A DNA stretch of 64,000 nt from Stachybotrys elegans (taxonomy: Eukaryota > Ascomycota > Sordariomycetes > Hypocreales > Stachybotryaceae). Where the stretch lies: the NCBI GenBank assembly GCA_020746835.1, contig JAGPNK010000007.1, positions 1,659,501 through 1,723,500 on the forward strand, written 5' to 3'. Position 1 is the stretch's first letter, and each line of letters starts with the position of its first letter. The notes beneath the pieces are model-generated. The model was not told the origin of the DNA. It saw only the letters and a list, made by a program, of their open reading frames with translations, and ran no database searches. Made by a program: the position numbers and the translations under genes. Below are positions 25,462-36,663 of the stretch, piece by piece.

Positions 25462-27579
25462 TTAGATCCAATCGCGCTTCTTGGCGAAGAGAGGCTTCGG
25501 TACGCTCTCGTCCGCGGGAGTCGAGGGCTTGGAACGCGCCTTGGGCGGATCGGGGGTGTAGACGGTTGGGCTGAGCCTGATTTCGCCAAAGTTGTCCTCG
25601 TACGTGTTCTGCGTCTGCGTGGGCAGCGGAGGGGCGTCATCGGCGATCATGATGGGCGCGTCCATGAACTCGGAGCCGCGCGTCTTGAGGACGCTCAGCG
25701 CCAGGGGGCCGGGCCCCTTGGAGCGGATCTCGCCCGCGGCGAACTTGGGGCATCCAAGGTTGTGGATCTGGTTGATGTCGGTCTCGTCGATGGCGTTGAG
25801 GCCCGGGTTCAGGGCAGGCATGTCGTTGACATTGGACAGGCGCAGACCAATCTGGACGGTGGCGGTCGAATCGACGGATGATTTCCTGCGGTGGTGGTCG
25901 GGGAGGCGCAGGCTGGGCGGCGGAGGGAGCGTGTCCAGGTAGGCTTGCGGGTTGGCGCCCGGGTCGTACGTGGCGGCGGGCAGGAGGATCATGGACTTAT
26001 TCTGGTTGGGGTCCTCGGTCGGGAAGATGCTGTACGAAAGCTTGCGAGACTTGGCGGGGATCCGCGGGTCGTTGGTTTCGTTGAGGCCCATGTACTCCTT
26101 GCCACTCGGAGCTTGGTAGTACTGGTCCACCGTTGGCATCTCAGCCAGCTCATCGGTGACCTTGTTCTGGTTCAGGGGCGTCACGTTGATTGGCGAAGGT
26201 GGGAAGGGGCGCGCTGGCGACACGGGCTGCGCAATCTGAGCCATGAGAGCGTCGGTGCTGTCGGCCTTTTGCAGTCGCAGCGTCTGTCTCGGCGGCTGCG
26301 GCAGGCTCTTCTCGTAGATGCCGTCGTCGTATCCGTCCCAGCGCTTCTCGGCCCTGGTGTCAAAGTACTCGATATCCTTGTCGCCAAACTCGTCGGATGT
26401 CTTGTCCGATCGCAGGTAGAGGTAGAGGCCTCCGGTCACCATGCCGGTGACGTTGACAACGACGGTGGCCGCCATGGAGAGCTGCCAGGGCTGGTCACCG
26501 GCAGTCTGCAAATCGCTCCAGTTGAGGCTCCAGAAAAAGGGAATGATGAAGAGGTTGGCCACAAGAGAGCTGGTCAGGTAGTACATCATTCGGGAGGCGG
26601 CCAGTCGCTCTCGGAAAGCAATCTCGGGGTGCTGGTGCAGGCGAACAAAGATGACGACGCAGGAAATGATCAAGATGCTGGTGACGATGGTGAAGATGAC
26701 GAAGACGCCCAGCTTCCAGCGCGTGAGGAGCCAGAACAGGGAGACGAAGCAAAAGTTGGGCGGGCGGAAAACCCGAGCAACGATATACGAGATGAGAAGG
26801 CCTGCGCCGATGATGGCTGCGCAAACCCAGATGAGCCAGGCTGGGCGAGCTGGCAATGGGCGTCTCAGGAGGGCTCGGACTGTGATTTCAGCTGCCAGCA
26901 CTAGTTGGATAAATGGTGTGATGAGGGTTGCTGTCAAGTGTTAGTGCGTGGCCCGTATCGACGGGCATCCAACTCACCTGGGAGCATCAACTGAGAGATG
27001 GTCTCACAGCCGAGGATTGAAAGGGCATTGAGGCCTTTGGACTGGGCAACAGCAAAGGTGATGCCCTGGGCCACGATGCCGATGCACAGGATCAGAGGGA
27101 ACGTCTCTGTCGGCCTCACGAGGCGAAGTGGTGATTTCCTGATAATCCCGCATTAGCATCATCCTCCACGACGCATCGGACCACGTACAGAAATCTGTAG
27201 CCGGGCGATTCCCTCTTGGCCCTCTTGTAGCTGTCCCATAGAATCCCCAAAACGGTAGCAAAGGCCACGACGACGTTGAAGCTGGCGAGGATGACAATGG
27301 ATACACGCTCCTGCTTGGCGGCGTTGAGTCGGAGTTGGTTGATGACGGTGGTTGTCGTGTTGACCTGGAACTGGAAGCCGGAGCCTCCAGAGTCGCCGTG
27401 GTGGTCCATGTCTCTCGAGAAGAGTCCGGTTACCTCCAGGTCGCCTTCGTTCCAAGCATGGCTGTTCATCGAGGCGGAATAACGATAGAAGCACGGGCAC
27501 TGGGCCTGCTGGTTTACTGTGAAGTCGTCGCTACCATCAACTCGGCTGTCGTAACGATCGAATGAGAGATTCCAGCTCC
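25462..27579 (-). CDS. Seven-helix membrane protein of unknown function (first exon not found)
   Basis: Three joined exons (27579-27189, 27138-26978, 26930-25462; introns 50 and 47 bp) encode about 673 residues. The frame enters from an upstream acceptor (pyrimidine tract then TACAG at 27580-27582), so a short first exon with start codon and probably a signal peptide lies upstream, unlocated. An exposed N-terminal domain of about 100 residues carries NLS and NTT glycosylation sites. Seven hydrophobic segments follow, among them VSIVILASFNVVVAFATVLGI, FPLILCIGIVAQGITFAV, WLIWVCAAIIGAGLLISYIV, LGVFVIFTIVTSILIISCVV and LSMAATVVVNVTGMVTGGLY. A cytosolic tail of about 290 residues is Pro/Ser-rich. 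The layout resembles a GPCR, but I recognise no receptor class. I believe it belongs to a conserved uncharacterised ascomycete family. Confidence 0.78.
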
Positions 27580-28397
27580 CTGTAGAAGAAAAGAAGAACG
27601 AAAGCAACAGCAAGCTGTTACAATGTGAGATTGAAGCAATCTACACCGAGCCGTCCTGACGGCGTTGAAGCGAATGGTGAAGAAGAGAGAAAGTGGTACT
27701 ACAGATGATTGGGACCCTCCTTACCAGAGATTCAGCCAAAGCAGAGGGCAGCATCAGAAGGTGGCAGACGACGCTAGCCAGGCATCCAGACCATGGAGAG
27801 ACTGAGGGACCCTAGCTCCAGGAGGCGAGAAGGGGCTCATCCGCGACAGCATCCCGGACCGTCTGGTTGATCGCTGACGGCCAGGCGGAAAGATCAAGGC
27901 CATTGCTGCACGTCCGAGCGGGACAGGGGCGCGCCCCGACCCGGCGATGCGGGGAGATTGATTTGCATGAGCATTGATGTCTTTTCTTTTCCTTTTTCCT
28001 TTTTCTTGGATCTGTGAAGTCGCGTGAAGGATTCAACGACGACGAGACGAACGCCTGTTCTCAGCCAGTGCTTCTTTTTTCCGTTCGAGTCGTTGCGGGA
28101 TAAACGACGGTCTCCAGCCCCAATCTTGCACATTCAGAGAGCTTGGGAGCTTGGCGATAGAGGCTCGTGGCCGGGCTGGGCGTCGGTGGATTCTGAGACA
28201 AAGGGTCGTGGATGAAACGCATGTAGTTTGAGCGTGCCAGGGTATCAGCCTCGCTAGCTCCTGCGTTACCTGGAGGCCACACGTCCGCTCGCGCCATCTC
28301 TCTATCAGCCTAGCCGGGTTGGTGCTAGCGCTCGCTAGAGTCGGGAGCAGCACCTGCCGAAACTTCACTCAACTACAGGCCTGCCTACCTACATACG

Positions 28398-28415
28398 TAC
28401 TACTACTACTACTAC
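28398..28415. repeat. TAC trinucleotide repeat, six units
   Basis: Six perfect TAC units, flanked by CCTACCTACATACG and GGAGGTAGGTAC, which are themselves imperfect inverted or tetranucleotide repeats. It lies outside any gene I can support. Confidence 0.9.
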
Positions 28416-29889
28416 TAGGAGGTAGGTACTGCATGTCCTGTACGTACTGTATTTCGTCCCGATTCCCTGCAATACAATGTGATATGGAGCAGCGATTGAC
28501 TCCCAAGATGCTTGGCCTTCAACACGGTATCGCGAAGCTCATCCACCTGAACCATGGCCCTGGCGAGTGGAGGCAACAAGAAACGACCCGCCCACGCTGC
28601 GTTTCCCCTTAGTTGGGCTCATCTATGTGAAAGCGTCCCAGAACCATCTCAACTTTGGGCCCGTGTCGAGAAACAAACATCTTGGAGTCTCCCATGATGC
28701 CATGTGCCTGATCCTGGCACCATGATGGCTAAAGTGCGCGCCTGCAGCCTCCCGTTTCTGATAAGGACAGCGGCGCGGGACGCAGGAGTCGCCTCCGTAG
28801 GGGGAGGCTAGACACACGCGTTGGACTGGATGCAACCCATTGAGGCAGGATCGCAAGTTTCGAGAATTTCCCGCACGCATAGCTAGCTCATCATCTCCCA
28901 CTGCTCGAGGACGCCGATTTGAGCCCGCTTCTGCTTCTGGCAGGTCTTGGGATGAACCACGCGCCCGTCCTTGGAATCACGTTCTAGAAGTGTCTCACAC
29001 ATCCTTGGATGGGAGATTATCCTGCGGGTGCAATAAGCAATCATGAGCCATCGCTCTCGACGAATCTGGGCAGCAAGTCGTCTTCATCGGCTTGCTGCTT
29101 TTCACGCGGCACGGCACGGACGAGCATCAGCATTTGGCCAAGCTTAACAATCACATCAGGCTTGCCTGGTATCTGCAGGTCGCGGCCATACATGCGCCCG
29201 TACAAGAGAGTAAGGTGGGAGGTCAGGATCTCTGCTGTCAGAGGCCTCGGTCACACAACAGCTATCGCCGGCCGGCAGCAGCTGTCACAATCAATAGCAA
29301 GCTTCAATAGGAGAACAATAGTTGGTCTTTCGCACAAAAGTGAAATAAGGAAATCCAAAATTATCATAAAAAGAAGCAGAAGCTGCAAACTCTGAACTCT
29401 CATCATCCTCATCCATCACCATTCTTCGCTCTTCGCTCTTCGCTCTTTGCTCTTCCACTTCGACCTTTGACCCTTATTGCTTCTATCAACACCGCCACAT
29501 AATTTCTCTATCCACAAGCATTTCGCATCTGTTCGATCCTCTGTTATGAGTCAAAACGTCCCCTACTCGCCCCCTGGCATCCCACCTCCAACTGCTCGGC
29601 CTTCCCTCGTTACCCCTCCTTTGCGAGCATCGCAGTTTTATCCCTGCGGTCATTTACTCTGTGCCATAGGCATATTCTCGGCTCTTCTGTAAGTACCCTA
29701 CCTTGATTTGATCGATCTGTTTGCTCATTGCCGCCCAAGCATCTCCCACACATTCACAAGCCGTCCCCTTCACCGAGGAATCTGGCAGAAGTCTCGCGGC
29801 AGCCTTGATTAAGTCGCTTGCCCCCTTCTGGCTGAAGCCATTTCTCCATACTCGACGCCCTCGGCAGCTTCCGACCATTTGGGTATGCG

Positions 29890-29935
29890 AGCTCATATCC
29901 CTCGTCAGAGGGGCCCTCCTCGAAGTCACCCATTT
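29890..29935 (-). repeat. Dispersed acidic-coding segment, inverted copy
   Basis: On the minus strand the bases read GTEMGDFEEGPSDEG, matching the plus-strand copies at 31450, 32381 and elsewhere. It lies in a minus-strand open frame of about 180 codons (29754-30299) that continues ELAYPNGRKLPR. Whether that frame is a real remnant gene is uncertain. Confidence 0.5.
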
Positions 29936-30178
29936 CCGTCCCTGGAATTCCCGACCAAGAACGCCGTTTTCCAGGTGACTGGCGACCAACGCAGTCGCAA
30001 GCAGTAGGGGAAACAATGAGGCCATCGTCGAGCTGCTCTGCCCGTACAGCAGCCGGGCCAGAGCCCAGGCTGTGGGTAGCTGTGGGCACTGTCACAAGCC
30101 AGTGCCGCATTCGCAGCCTTGACGGCAGCGAAAACCCTTCGCATATGATGCGTTGGGATATTAAGCACACGTACGCGT

Positions 30179-31525
30179 GTGGAGGGCTGGGTCGCTTCTC
30201 TGACTCACCAGACGGAAGGCTTCGACGTCTTCCGATGGCCAGACCCGTCTGGCCTTGATGGTCGATGCAGTGGCACACCACTGCCAGAGGTCGAGACAAA
30301 CATCGACATGCTAGTGGATGCCCTCACTCCGCCAGACATATCTATGGAGTTCATTGCAACAAACCCAGAAATGGGTCAAGATCTCACAGAGTCTACCTTG
30401 GTAGCCGAGGAGGACATACCAATGGCTGACCTTGCCCAAGGACAGACTCAGTCTGCCGAGCAGGTCAATGAACCTGCAGTCCAGATAGAGCAGAGCCTTC
30501 CGCTGGTCCCCTTTGTCGCAAACCAGTCCCCTACCATGCAACTACGGGTTGCAATGCTTGGCGATCCACCAGCAGGCAAATTTTATGAGCTCGGAGCATA
30601 TGTACCATTTTACATGGCTACTATTACTCGTGAACAGGCCACAGAAGCTGTCAAGGAGGCAATATCCATTATGCGGAAGGAGGATGGCGATGATGATAAG
30701 GTCCTTCAGATTCTCAGGGATCATATGTGGTCCTCCGACCGAGAGATACTCTCGGTTCTCCCACAGCAACACAAGTGGGAGCTCTGGTACTGGTCAAAGT
30801 ACAAGTTTCCAGAGATGCGCCAGTACCTGGATGGCATCAGGGAAATCGAGAAGACGGAGTGTGTCATCAAGAAGCCGGTGCCGGACGGGACATCGCTTGT
30901 GGTCACTGACAACCCAATGGTCGACATTGCCGCAGCAGTCGCATTTGTGGGCGACCACATCGCCCAAGTGCCAGCGGTCGCGTACATGCATCCAGCGATC
31001 GCCAACCTCGCCCGCCTGCAACAGGCTGCCGCGTACTGGACCACGTCACAGCTATGCCAACTTCGCACGATGGCCAAGGAGCAGAGGGCCGTTATCCAGG
31101 CCAAGAGCAAGGAACAGGAGTCTCTTCAGGCTATCAATTCTTGTCTTTCCGCTGAAAAGATACAACTTGATCGCAAGCTGGGGGAAGCGATGAGGTCCAA
31201 GGACCAGGCAGACTCTGAAGTTGCCCGTCTCACCACCAAGTGTGACCAACTTGCTCTGGATTGTGAGAGCACTGCTAACCATCGCGACCACTACAAAGAA
31301 AAGTACCGAAGTCTCCAAGATGCGAACAAGGAGCTAGACTTGATGCTCAAGGCATCAAGGAAGGATAGCTCGGGTTCTTTACAGCAGATGCAGGAGCAAA
31401 GATGCTGGGTTATGTGGGATTTCCTGTTTGTGTGACCCAATGGGATACAGACCAGCGGCTTCGAGGTCCCCTTGGACGATAAAGACGACATCAAATCAAT
31501 AGATGACACCTGGCAAGAAGGCTAA
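30179..31525 (+). pseudogene. P30: 5'-truncated, stop-interrupted paralogue of the coiled-coil protein P41
   Basis: An open frame from 30179 to a TGA at 31433-31435 is homologous, from about 30283 on, to residues ~230-650 of the intact protein at 41282-43567. Shared blocks include SPTM(Q/E)LRV, ELWYWSKYKFP, (T)DNP(M/L)(V/L)DIAA and MHPAI near the start of a coiled coil. The N-terminal ~215 residues of P41 have no counterpart upstream. The sequence before about 30280 is unrelated and there is no ATG start in good context. After the TGA the same frame stays open to a TAA at 31523-31525, reading PNGIQTSGFEVPLDDKDD and so on, the acidic dispersed segment. The TGA is therefore probably a premature stop (CGA to TGA would do it). 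The coiled coil is shorter than in P41. Function unknown. Confidence 0.72.
31450..31525 (+). repeat. Dispersed acidic-coding segment, copy at the end of P30
   Basis: The bases from ggatacagacc to atagatgac are shared with the copies at 32381 and, less well, 32634, 48938, 50143 and 51330. In the P30 frame it reads GIQTSGFEVPLDDKDDIKS. Compared with the 32381 copy it lacks exactly one codon (FEVPLDD against FEEAPSDD), an in-frame difference that fits descent from coding sequence. Confidence 0.7.
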
Positions 31526-31832
31526 GGAGGTATATCTCTTTAGCAAGGAGAAGAAACAGAAAGTATAGTAAGTATATCACCTATATCGGTGTTTAAAGCT
31601 AATCATCTTTGGAAGCAACTCGAGCCTATACAGGTTTGAAAGACAATCAGGGTTCACTTGGGCCGGTCTGATCATCCTTCGAATTCAATATGGGATGGAG
31701 AATCTGCAAGGAAAATCAGTCATGCGATAGTACCAGACGGCGTTTCCTGGTGAAGGCCTCGCCCTCCCTATGCCGAAAGACGAATCCAATATAAATGCGA
31801 CTTGATTTGTCGCCCGCGACCCGAATACTGCC

Positions 31833-32317
31833 ATGTCTGAAGCTTCGGAGCAGGTCGCAACAATCGCAGGACCGTCACCTGTCCAAGATCCCGGAGCCTC
31901 CGACGATAGAGCACCATCGGGTTCCAAGGGAAAGGAGAAGGAGGCTGGCACATCCATGCTCATTTCGGAGACTGGATTGTCAGAGCTTCTGGCCATGAAG
32001 CTCGAGATGAGCGCCCTGAGGTCTGAAATGGCTCAGCTCCAAGCCGAAGTCATGGCTGAGAGAGAGGAACGAGAAAGGAGCTTGAAAATGTCTGCGATGA
32101 CCTGGGCGAGATACAGGTGCGGTTCGGGGCATTTGCAGATGGGTCGCACTCCGGGATTACTACAAGGAGACGAAATTCCCGATATGGCAACTTAACCCAA
32201 TTTTGTACTCTCGCGCTGGTCAGGAAGCGAATTGGTCCTCTGATTTTGGGGCAATTTGGCTCTTGCCAGTCGGAGGACCAGCCACCCGCAAAGAGACAGC
32301 GGGTGGAAGAGCAATAA
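31833..32317 (+). pseudogene. P32: small frameshifted coiled-coil gene
   Basis: An ATG at 31833 opens MSEASEQVATIAGP, a Ser/Gly/Lys-rich stretch, then a charged helix (LLAMKLEMSALRSEMAQLQAEV, with EREERER after it). Near 32070-32085 the natural continuation moves to another frame, which reads KELENVCDDLGEIQVRFG and so on, and ends QPPAKRQRVEEQ at the TAA (32315-32317). The PAKRQR end resembles a nuclear localisation signal. No canonical splice pair bridges the change, so I read it as a one-base indel. A copy of the acidic dispersed segment follows about 60 bp later. No family recognised. Confidence 0.5.
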
Positions 32318-32375
32318 GCTCTTGGAATGGGTCAGGAAATGGTTGCTTATAGGCGTTGTGGCTTGTTGAGGCGAT

Positions 32376-32460
32376 AAAGCATGGGATACAGACCAACGAT
32401 TTCGAGGAGGCCCCCTCTGACGATAAAGACGATATCAAATCAATAGAAAATGGTAGAAAA
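32376..32460 (+). repeat. Dispersed acidic-coding segment, best preserved copy
   Basis: Reads KHGIQTNDFEEAPSDDKDD and on to IKSIENG in one frame, open to a TAA near 32506. It is closely similar at base level to the segment ending P30, about 920 bp upstream. Confidence 0.7.
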
Positions 32461-32633
32461 TGTAACTTGGTGCCACAGTGGCTCTGCCAGCAAGTACCAA
32501 TGTAATGCTGGCCAATTGGCGGTATAGGATTAGACTCTGACCAATTGGCGATGGGCAGTCGAATGCTGTGGCTAGTGATTGTGGTGGCGAAGCACCAGAA
32601 CTCCCATTAACTATGCAAAGCCGTCTTCCCTCA

Positions 32634-32690
32634 ATTGGATAGAAACCAGTGACTTTGAGGAGGCTCCCTCGGATAAATGGCAATGGCATG
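32634..32690 (+). repeat. Dispersed acidic-coding segment, short copy
   Basis: Reads NWIETSDFEEAPSDKW. Similarity fades after about 50 bases. It is about 255 bp downstream of the previous copy. Confidence 0.6.
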
Positions 32691-32699
32691 TACAGAGTA

Positions 32700-33909
32700 C
32701 ACCATCATCCCAAGCGTGACATCCGCAGGGATATCAGCGGCTACCCAATGTGAGGGTGGTAAAGAGGGCCTCGATACAAGTCGATGATCGTATTAGAGAG
32801 GGGCAGTAGGCAGGCTTATCTTATCGTACGACGCGCGTTATGATAGAATCGATCGAGAGATCACTACGTCGGCAGTACTCTGTATGCTGCTCTGTATCGC
32901 CATCCCATCGCGATCGAATCCCTCTCGGCTGTACTCGACGCCACGTCACCTACGCAACTCCAAATCAAATCAACGCGTCACCACCACATGTGACAACTTG
33001 AACGAACGGAGAGGAAGGTCCGGTTTGCAGGAATCTCGATGATGGACGCTGGAGCAATCCGGGCAAACCTCGTTCTGCGTCTCCAACCACTCACGACGAG
33101 GTGCGTCATAGCCCCACTGTAAACCGTTACCGGGGCCACCTGTGGCGGCGCTGATCAGAGCGATCAGCGATGAGCGCCACACCCCGCACCCCACTATTAC
33201 CTTCAGGATGATGCGCAGGTTTATTCCTACAAGTGCCAGATCACTGCGATGCCAGTCAACGTACATGCGATTGTCACAATCCAGCATTGCCCTTACCGTC
33301 GTCGGTGGAGTTTCCAAATCCCCGATGCTGATGCAAATGATTCTCGTCGTTACGTCATTCTGCCAGGCGCAATCTGAAACCCCCTCCCCAATCATCCCAC
33401 TATCCCACTGTAAGCATCTGCGGGTAGAGGGCAAGGCTCCGTCAGGATTGGACCATGGTACGCTTGCAGCCTAGTTGCAAATCGTGATGCTAAGCATCAG
33501 GTCCATCATCCCGCAGCACCGTACATCACATGCCGCATGATGAGATCGGTACCAGCCCCGTCCGCCGGCAACCAGCAACCAAGCAGCCAGTAGGACCGCT
33601 GCTTTCCCGTCTGTGCCGTCCCGCTGTTGGCCCATGATCGTGTTCCATTAGGCGGCTCTGGTCAAGTCTATGACGACATCCCCTCCCCGATACTGCGATG
33701 TCCTGCCCCTGGCGTAACTCGCACCCTGAATATCACCTGTCAACAGCTGCCGTAGCTCGCCTCATCTATCTATATAAACTTCGAGCACTCCTTCCCATCG
33801 TTCCTTCTTTCTTTCCTTCTCATCAACACTCAAAATCTCAGACCCACCACAACTTCACACAACAACACCAAAACCACCAACCACCACATACTTTTGAACC
33901 TCTACAAAG
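32700..33909. other. Upstream region of the GRG-1/CCG-1 gene
   Basis: About 1.2 kb without a supported gene. The last 140 bp hold a TATA box and a CA/CT-rich leader typical of highly expressed fungal genes. Confidence 0.55.
33771..33778 (+). promoter_or_regulatory. TATA box of grg-1
   Basis: TATATAAA lies about 130 bp upstream of the GRG-1/CCG-1 start codon, followed by a pyrimidine-rich start-site region and an ACA/CCA-rich leader. Spacing and context fit a strong core promoter. Confidence 0.7.
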
Positions 33910-34173
33910 ATGGATTCGATCAAGCAGGGCGCAAACTACGTTGCTGAGTCTGTTCAGCAAGCGACTAGCGGCGCCCAGAAGACTGCGAACAAGGAAGTCG
34001 CGAAGGACGGGAACGCTCCCATCGGCACTCGGTGAGTTTCTCGTGTCTGAGCATCATCTCAACATCACCACTGACGATTTCACAGCGCCTCCGCCGCCAA
34101 AGACGCATTGGGCAACAAGGTAGACGAGTCAGGCCATGACGCGAAAGCTGAGGCGCATAAGCAGCAGATGTAA
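33910..34173 (+). CDS. grg-1: Glucose-repressible GRG-1/CCG-1 family protein
   Basis: Two exons (33910-34031, 34086-34173) join across a 54-bp intron (GTGAGT donor, CACAG acceptor) to 69 residues. The protein starts MDSIKQGANYVAESVQQAT and contains NKEVAKDGNAPIGTRASAAK, with the splice inside the Arg codon of GTRAS. This matches the small, Ala/Lys/Asp-rich, hydrophilic GRG-1/CCG-1 proteins (about 70 residues). In Neurospora the gene is strongly induced on glucose loss, by light and by the circadian clock; the protein's biochemical role is unknown. A TATA box and compact leader support high regulated expression. It is the only clearly conserved gene between 28 and 64 kb. Confidence 0.93.
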
Positions 34174-36107
34174 ATCGATTGTTGCGACGATATCGAACGG
34201 AGGGCATGAAGTTATGATTTGATGGTTTTGGGGAGGACTTGTACAAGGCTTGCGACAGCACCCAGGAATACCCTACAGCTCACTCTTACAATCAGATATC
34301 ATAACAAGCGCTGCGTGCGTTCCTTGTGACCTATCCCATTGAATGCAAGCCATGTGCGATGTTGCATCACCCCAGAGCCGGCGTGTGGTTCAAACTTCCC
34401 CACGTGCCATGCACCGTTCTTGCCTTCTCGGCCGTTGGGAGCAGGCTAGCCAATCATCACCCAGCATTTGCGCCGGTGTGGGTCATTGGTACCGCTGCCA
34501 CGGGATTCGAGCAGTCCACTCGACGGGCCAGGGAGAAGTCGGGCTGCGTGTCGGGCGTGGGCCGTCCAACATGGACGTCGGCTGGTGAAACCGTCCCCCT
34601 CCGTCGACACGGCGGCCAAAGTAGCTGGGGATGAGACCATATCAATGACGCGAAGATGTCATTTACTTTTCTGCGTTCAATCGCGTACAACTCTTACGTT
34701 GGCACTCTGCACTATACGTACTGTGCCATGTTTCAGGCAGATCGTGGAGTGCCGTACAACACCTCTTCTAGCCATTGCCAACCGTTGTAAGGTGTAGGGT
34801 AGCACGCTTGCCTGAAGCTACACGGCCATTCTGATCGAGTACGTGCTGTCGTGAGGATGCCAAACCTCACTCGGCTCGTGTCGTTTGCGTCTTCATCGCA
34901 GAGAAGGTCCCCTGGTTTTGTCATGACCTTTCGCCTACCAATGGTTGATTCCTATCCTACCGTGTCGTATCCTGTCCACGAGCATCGGTAGCATCCCGTC
35001 ACTGGCTCAGTGATTGAAAGGAACGGGTTCCGCAACACCAGCTTCAGCAGACCCAGCAACACCACCAGGCCCAACCGACTCACCAACACCAGGTTTTGCA
35101 GCCTCTGTATCATCTGAAAGGCCTGTAGGTCCAACAGACTCACCAATACCAGCAGGCTGCAGCCTTGGCGTCAGCTACAGCGCCACCAACCACCCGAGAT
35201 ATGGCTATTGTACCTCTCCTCTCCACCTCTAATCGGTTAACGACTAGGGCGTACACGAGCACACAAGAGCGTAACGAGCGGGCGAACCTGAGAATCCGCT
35301 TGATGAACTACAGAGTAGATGGTGCCCGGGACCCTCATTTTTGGCTCCTACGCATCTTTCACGTCTTCGGTTTCGATATCCGCTCCTACAGAAGTGGCAA
35401 GATGAGGCGGCACACACCACGACGCGTCGCACTCGCTCGAGGATGGGAACAACCCGATGAGGGAGCTCCTCGGCACGGGATGTGTACCAGGCGCTTTGAA
35501 GGCCAAGGAGCTGAGGAACCAGCGCGACAACGCAGCACACGTACCACCACGATGTGCTGCACTCCCTCGGGGAAAGGGATAATCCGACGTAAGAGCTCTT
35601 TGGCACGGGGAACGTGTGCCAGGCGCCGTGGAAAGCCAAAGAGCTGAGGGACCGGCGCGAAAACGCGGCACACGTACCACCACGACGTGTTGCGCTCCCC
35701 AGGGACAAGGATAACCCAGGAGCTCTTTGGCATGGGGGACGTGTACCAGGCGCCGTGGAAAGCCAAGGAACTGATGAGCTGGCGAGTTTGCGTTTAGATG
35801 TCGCCAGGTCCAATGCATCAGCCAGTTTCCCCAAGGGCACTGATGACTGTGAAGATGTTAAAGGTCTTGCTAGAGTTGATGAACACACTTGCGGCCCGCA
35901 GTCGACGATCGCCTGTATAAGTACCATGACACGGAGATGTGCGTCCATCCTTGTCGAGGTTATCATGAATGTCACGGTGCACATCGTTACCGGTTCCCTC
36001 ACACATTCATTCAATGTACTGTCGAACGCCGTGATGAACGCCCATTTTACCTGTAGTGCAGCTGCCACTGGCAGTATAATGGCATGACGTCCATCGGAGT
36101 ACTATGT
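34174..36107. other. No supported gene; contains a tandem repeat array
   Basis: The first ~900 bp are 3' flank and unrecognised sequence. At about 35030-35160 the plus strand carries Gln/Pro/Thr-rich reading frames with an internal duplication (CCAACNGACTCACCAA twice). The tandem array at 35400-35790 follows. Long open frames across the array on both strands reflect repeat structure rather than a gene. Confidence 0.5.
35400..35790. repeat. Tandem repeat, about three units of 130-133 bp
   Basis: The unit includes GTACCACCACGA, GAGCTCTTTGGCA and GTACCAGGCG. GTACCACCACGA recurs at 35541 and 35674, 133 bp apart, with a diverged earlier copy near 35411. The period is not a multiple of three, so the protein frame changes from unit to unit. 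Confidence 0.8.
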
Positions 36108-36663
36108 GCAACACTGGAAGGAAGAGAAAGACAGAGGCATGCACCGGAGAGGGGGGAGGCCTTCTTGTGCTAGTCTATCGAGCTCTATTCCAGGGCTGAG
36201 CCTCGCGATCACGCATTTCTGACCCAACGCGGCCACAGCACCATCCTCAGCCACAGCCATCACATGCTTCTTCGTCGTGAGCCCACGCAGTCTGAGGACT
36301 TCCGCCAGCATCACAACGGTATCCCGACCTTAGCGCACCGCTTTCGCACCTTCGCTTTGTCGGAGCACACAGTCAGCCATGTCAGAACACACGCCAACGA
36401 ACGGTACGTACACACATCGAGAGGCCAGTCTGCCAACCGTAGACCCCGACTACATACACCTTTGGTGCCGCTGCCGCTGCCGCTGCCGCTGCCACAGCCC
36501 CCTCATTGTTCTCTGGCCCCGGCCAACGGGTGACTTCAGTTATAGTCTGATGATCCCTTCATTCTTTGGCTCTGTTCTTTGATCCTACGGGCAGCAGGGT
36601 AACCATCATTGTTCGTATTCACCATTGTTCTTTTTCTCTCCTTGCACACACCTACCCTATCAT
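36108..36663 (+). mobile_element. Repeat element copy A (about 555 bp, long form)
   Basis: This segment is similar over most of its length to segments at 47 kb and 61-62 kb. Its left half, read on the minus strand, encodes EVLRLRGLTTKKHV and GAVAALGQ; the same words recur in the other copies. Its right half contains CCCCTCATTGTTCTCTGG, then TTGGCTCTGTTCTTTG, and ends near CACCTACCCTATCAT. I see no long terminal repeats, transposase or poly-A tail. The family could be a non-autonomous element, or a duplicated gene fragment. Orientation here is called 'forward'. Confidence 0.65.

Larger units (their letters stand above)
27580..30178. other. Upstream region of the seven-helix gene and start of the accessory zone
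   Basis: This holds the promoter and missing first exon of the seven-helix gene. Beyond about 28 kb no core gene is seen. A short frame at 29546-29692 (MSQNVPYSPPGIPPP...) follows a CT-rich leader-like stretch with TTCGCTC repeats (29420-29460) and runs into a GTAAGT donor. It may be a lone first exon, but no second exon could be joined. At about 29755-30020 the minus strand carries an acidic GDFEEGPSDEG segment related to the dispersed repeat described below. Confidence 0.45.

Noticed and set aside
29546..29692. MSQNVPYSPPG... first-exon candidate with a leader-like upstream and GTAAGT donor
   Set aside because: No downstream exon could be joined in frame, and the following sequence carries a minus-strand acidic segment, so it is noted only within the interval entry.
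35244..36068. 274-codon minus-strand open frame
   Set aside because: It runs through the 130-133 bp tandem repeat; the units are stop-poor in several frames and nothing resembles a domain.
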